From assembly GCA_037440545.1 (NCBI GenBank), contig JBBITX010000066.1:1-6436 (forward strand): a stretch of DNA of 6,436 nt, read 5' to 3'. The stretch comes from JAVZIQ01 sp037440545. Its GTDB lineage: Archaea > Thermoproteota > Bathyarchaeia > Bathyarchaeales > Bathycorpusculaceae. The notes beneath the pieces were generated by a model, which did not search any database, had not been told where the DNA came from, and was given only the letters and a program-made list of their open reading frames with translations. Positions 5,589 through 6,436 of this stretch are shown here, piece after piece (the stretch's first letter is position 1; each line of letters opens with the position of its first letter). The position numbers and the translations under genes were made by a program.

Positions 5589-6436
5589 ATGCTAGTTGAG
5601 TCGGCTTCTGGTTTTAGGGGCGTTTCAACGGATAGTTATCTTGCCTCTAAAGCGGCTTTAGAAATCATGGGGAATGGAGGTAATGCTTTTGACGCGGCTG
5701 TTGCTGCCAGCGCAGTGCTTTCAATAGTTTTACCTCACACTGGAGGTTTAGGCGGAGACGGCTTTCTTTTAGCTTTTATTGGCGATGAAACAGTGGCTTA
5801 TGCTTCAAGCGGTAAATCTCCATCAGGATTAAACGTCGACGAATACCTTAAACTTAAACCTGTAAGGGGTCCTTTAACAGTGACGGTTCCGGGACTGGCT
5901 GAGCTTTGGGATTTTATTAGTGAAAGGTTCTGTAAATTACCTCTTAGCCATGTTCTTAAACCAGCTATATCGTTGGCTTACAATGGTTTTTATGCAAGCC
6001 GTTACCTTGCTGAAGAGTCGAAAGCTTCGGAAAATGAACTGAGAATTTTTAGGTGGGCCAAATACTTTAGAGGAATAGAGGAAGGTACACTGTTAAAAAA
6101 TAAGGAGGCAGGGCGAACACTTAAAACCATAGCCTCTAAGGGTTGCGCCGAGTTTTACTATGGAAAATTAGCCGAGAAATTTGTAGGTGAGTTGAAAGAG
6201 CAAGGTGTTGAAATAGGATTAGATGACATGATGGGGCATGAGGGGTTCTTGGTTAAGCCCTTAAAGCTTAAAATAAATGATAGGATGCTGTATGAGTTGC
6301 CTCCGAACACTCAGGGAGCTACAACGCTTCAGGCTATTTCAGCAATTCATGAGCTTGGCTTAGCCAAATACAGTTTTGAAAACTTTGAAAGGATAAAGGC
6401 TTGGTCTGAAATAAGTAAAACTATCTATGCTTTTAG
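5589..6436 (+). CDS. Gamma-glutamyltransferase family protein, N-terminal part (cut by window end)
   Basis: An Ntn-hydrolase family precursor that would self-cleave into large and small chains and transfer or hydrolyse gamma-glutamyl groups. About 282 codons are present. The N-terminal family pattern is clear: GVSTDSYLASKAALEIM (11-27), GNGGNAFDAAVAASAVLS (29-46), the glycine-rich PHTGGLGGDGFL (49-60), SSGKSP (73-78), TVTVPG (97-102), and LPPNTQGATTLQA (237-249) near the end. The nucleophile Thr and cleavage site lie beyond the right edge, so activity cannot be judged. Many archaeal relatives lack a signal peptide, and none is seen here. An in-frame ATG at 5565 (MISWGSGY extension) is an alternative; 5589 is preferred because homologous N-termini usually start about ten residues before the GVxTD-like strand, with GGGGA (5575-5579) nine bases upstream. 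A TATA-like CTATAT at 5521-5526 may be its promoter. Non-glutathione members act on other amides. Confidence 0.88.
   Translation, partial: MLVESASGFRGVSTDSYLASKAALEIMGNGGNAFDAAVAASAVLSIVLPHTGGLGGDGFLLAFIGDETVAYASSGKSPSGLNVDEYLKLKPVRGPLTVTVPGLAELWDFISERFCKLPLSHVLKPAISLAYNGFYASRYLAEESKASENELRIFRWAKYFRGIEEGTLLKNKEAGRTLKTIASKGCAEFYYGKLAEKFVGELKEQGVEIGLDDMMGHEGFLVKPLKLKINDRMLYELPPNTQGATTLQAISAIHELGLAKYSFENFERIKAWSEISKTIYAF

Noticed and set aside
1..6436. CRISPR arrays, tRNA or rRNA genes, insertion sequences, toxin-antitoxin or phage genes
   Set aside because: I looked for regularly spaced repeats, T-loop-like GGTTCGAAT motifs, terminal inverted repeats and transposase motifs on both strands and found nothing convincing.

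Overview
This 6.4-kb window looks archaeal. AT-rich TATA-like boxes lie about 25-27 bp ahead of several start codons, which suggests short or absent leaders. Ribosome-binding sites are variable, one gene appears to start with TTG, and the gene families (PyrD/PyrK pair, archaeal-type membrane methyltransferase, SIMPL-domain protein, PDZ-bearing site-2 protease, archaeal-type gamma-glutamyltransferase) fit. The composition is moderate in GC. An uncultured Bathyarchaeia-like or related TACK lineage is my guess only; nothing here fixes the taxon.

Layout. Positions 31-1762 (+): a two-gene pyrimidine operon, pyrD then pyrK, whose reading frames overlap by about 32 bases. Together they form the NAD-linked (class 1B) dihydroorotate dehydrogenase. 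Positions 1763-1893: a short convergent spacer. Positions 1894-2754 (-): a multi-pass membrane methyltransferase of the ICMT/phospholipid methyltransferase fold, apparently starting at TTG. Positions 2755-2988: a spacer with that gene's TATA-like box, a 13-bp direct repeat and a T-rich terminator candidate for the next gene. Positions 2989-3795 (-): a membrane-anchored SIMPL/DUF541 protein. Positions 3796-4072: a divergent spacer with a perfect 12-bp GC-rich palindrome, an unrecognised 50-codon ORF (3839-3991) and two tiny ORFs. Positions 4073-5299 (+): a site-2 intramembrane metalloprotease with an inserted PDZ domain. Its stop codon overlaps the ATG of a small basic ORF (5296-5409) in an ATGA junction. 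Positions 5410-5588: a spacer. From 5589 to the right edge (+): the N-terminal part of a gamma-glutamyltransferase-family gene, cut by the window end.

Functionally, the left third is housekeeping pyrimidine synthesis. The middle is envelope-related: a membrane methyltransferase, an extracytoplasmic SIMPL protein and a regulated intramembrane protease. The right edge is probably glutathione-like or gamma-glutamyl/peptide metabolism. I see no CRISPR array, mobile element, tRNA or rRNA, and no convincing new multi-gene system. The most interesting leads are the small ORFs flanking the protease, above all the one coupled to it by ATGA, and the palindrome at the SIMPL promoter.
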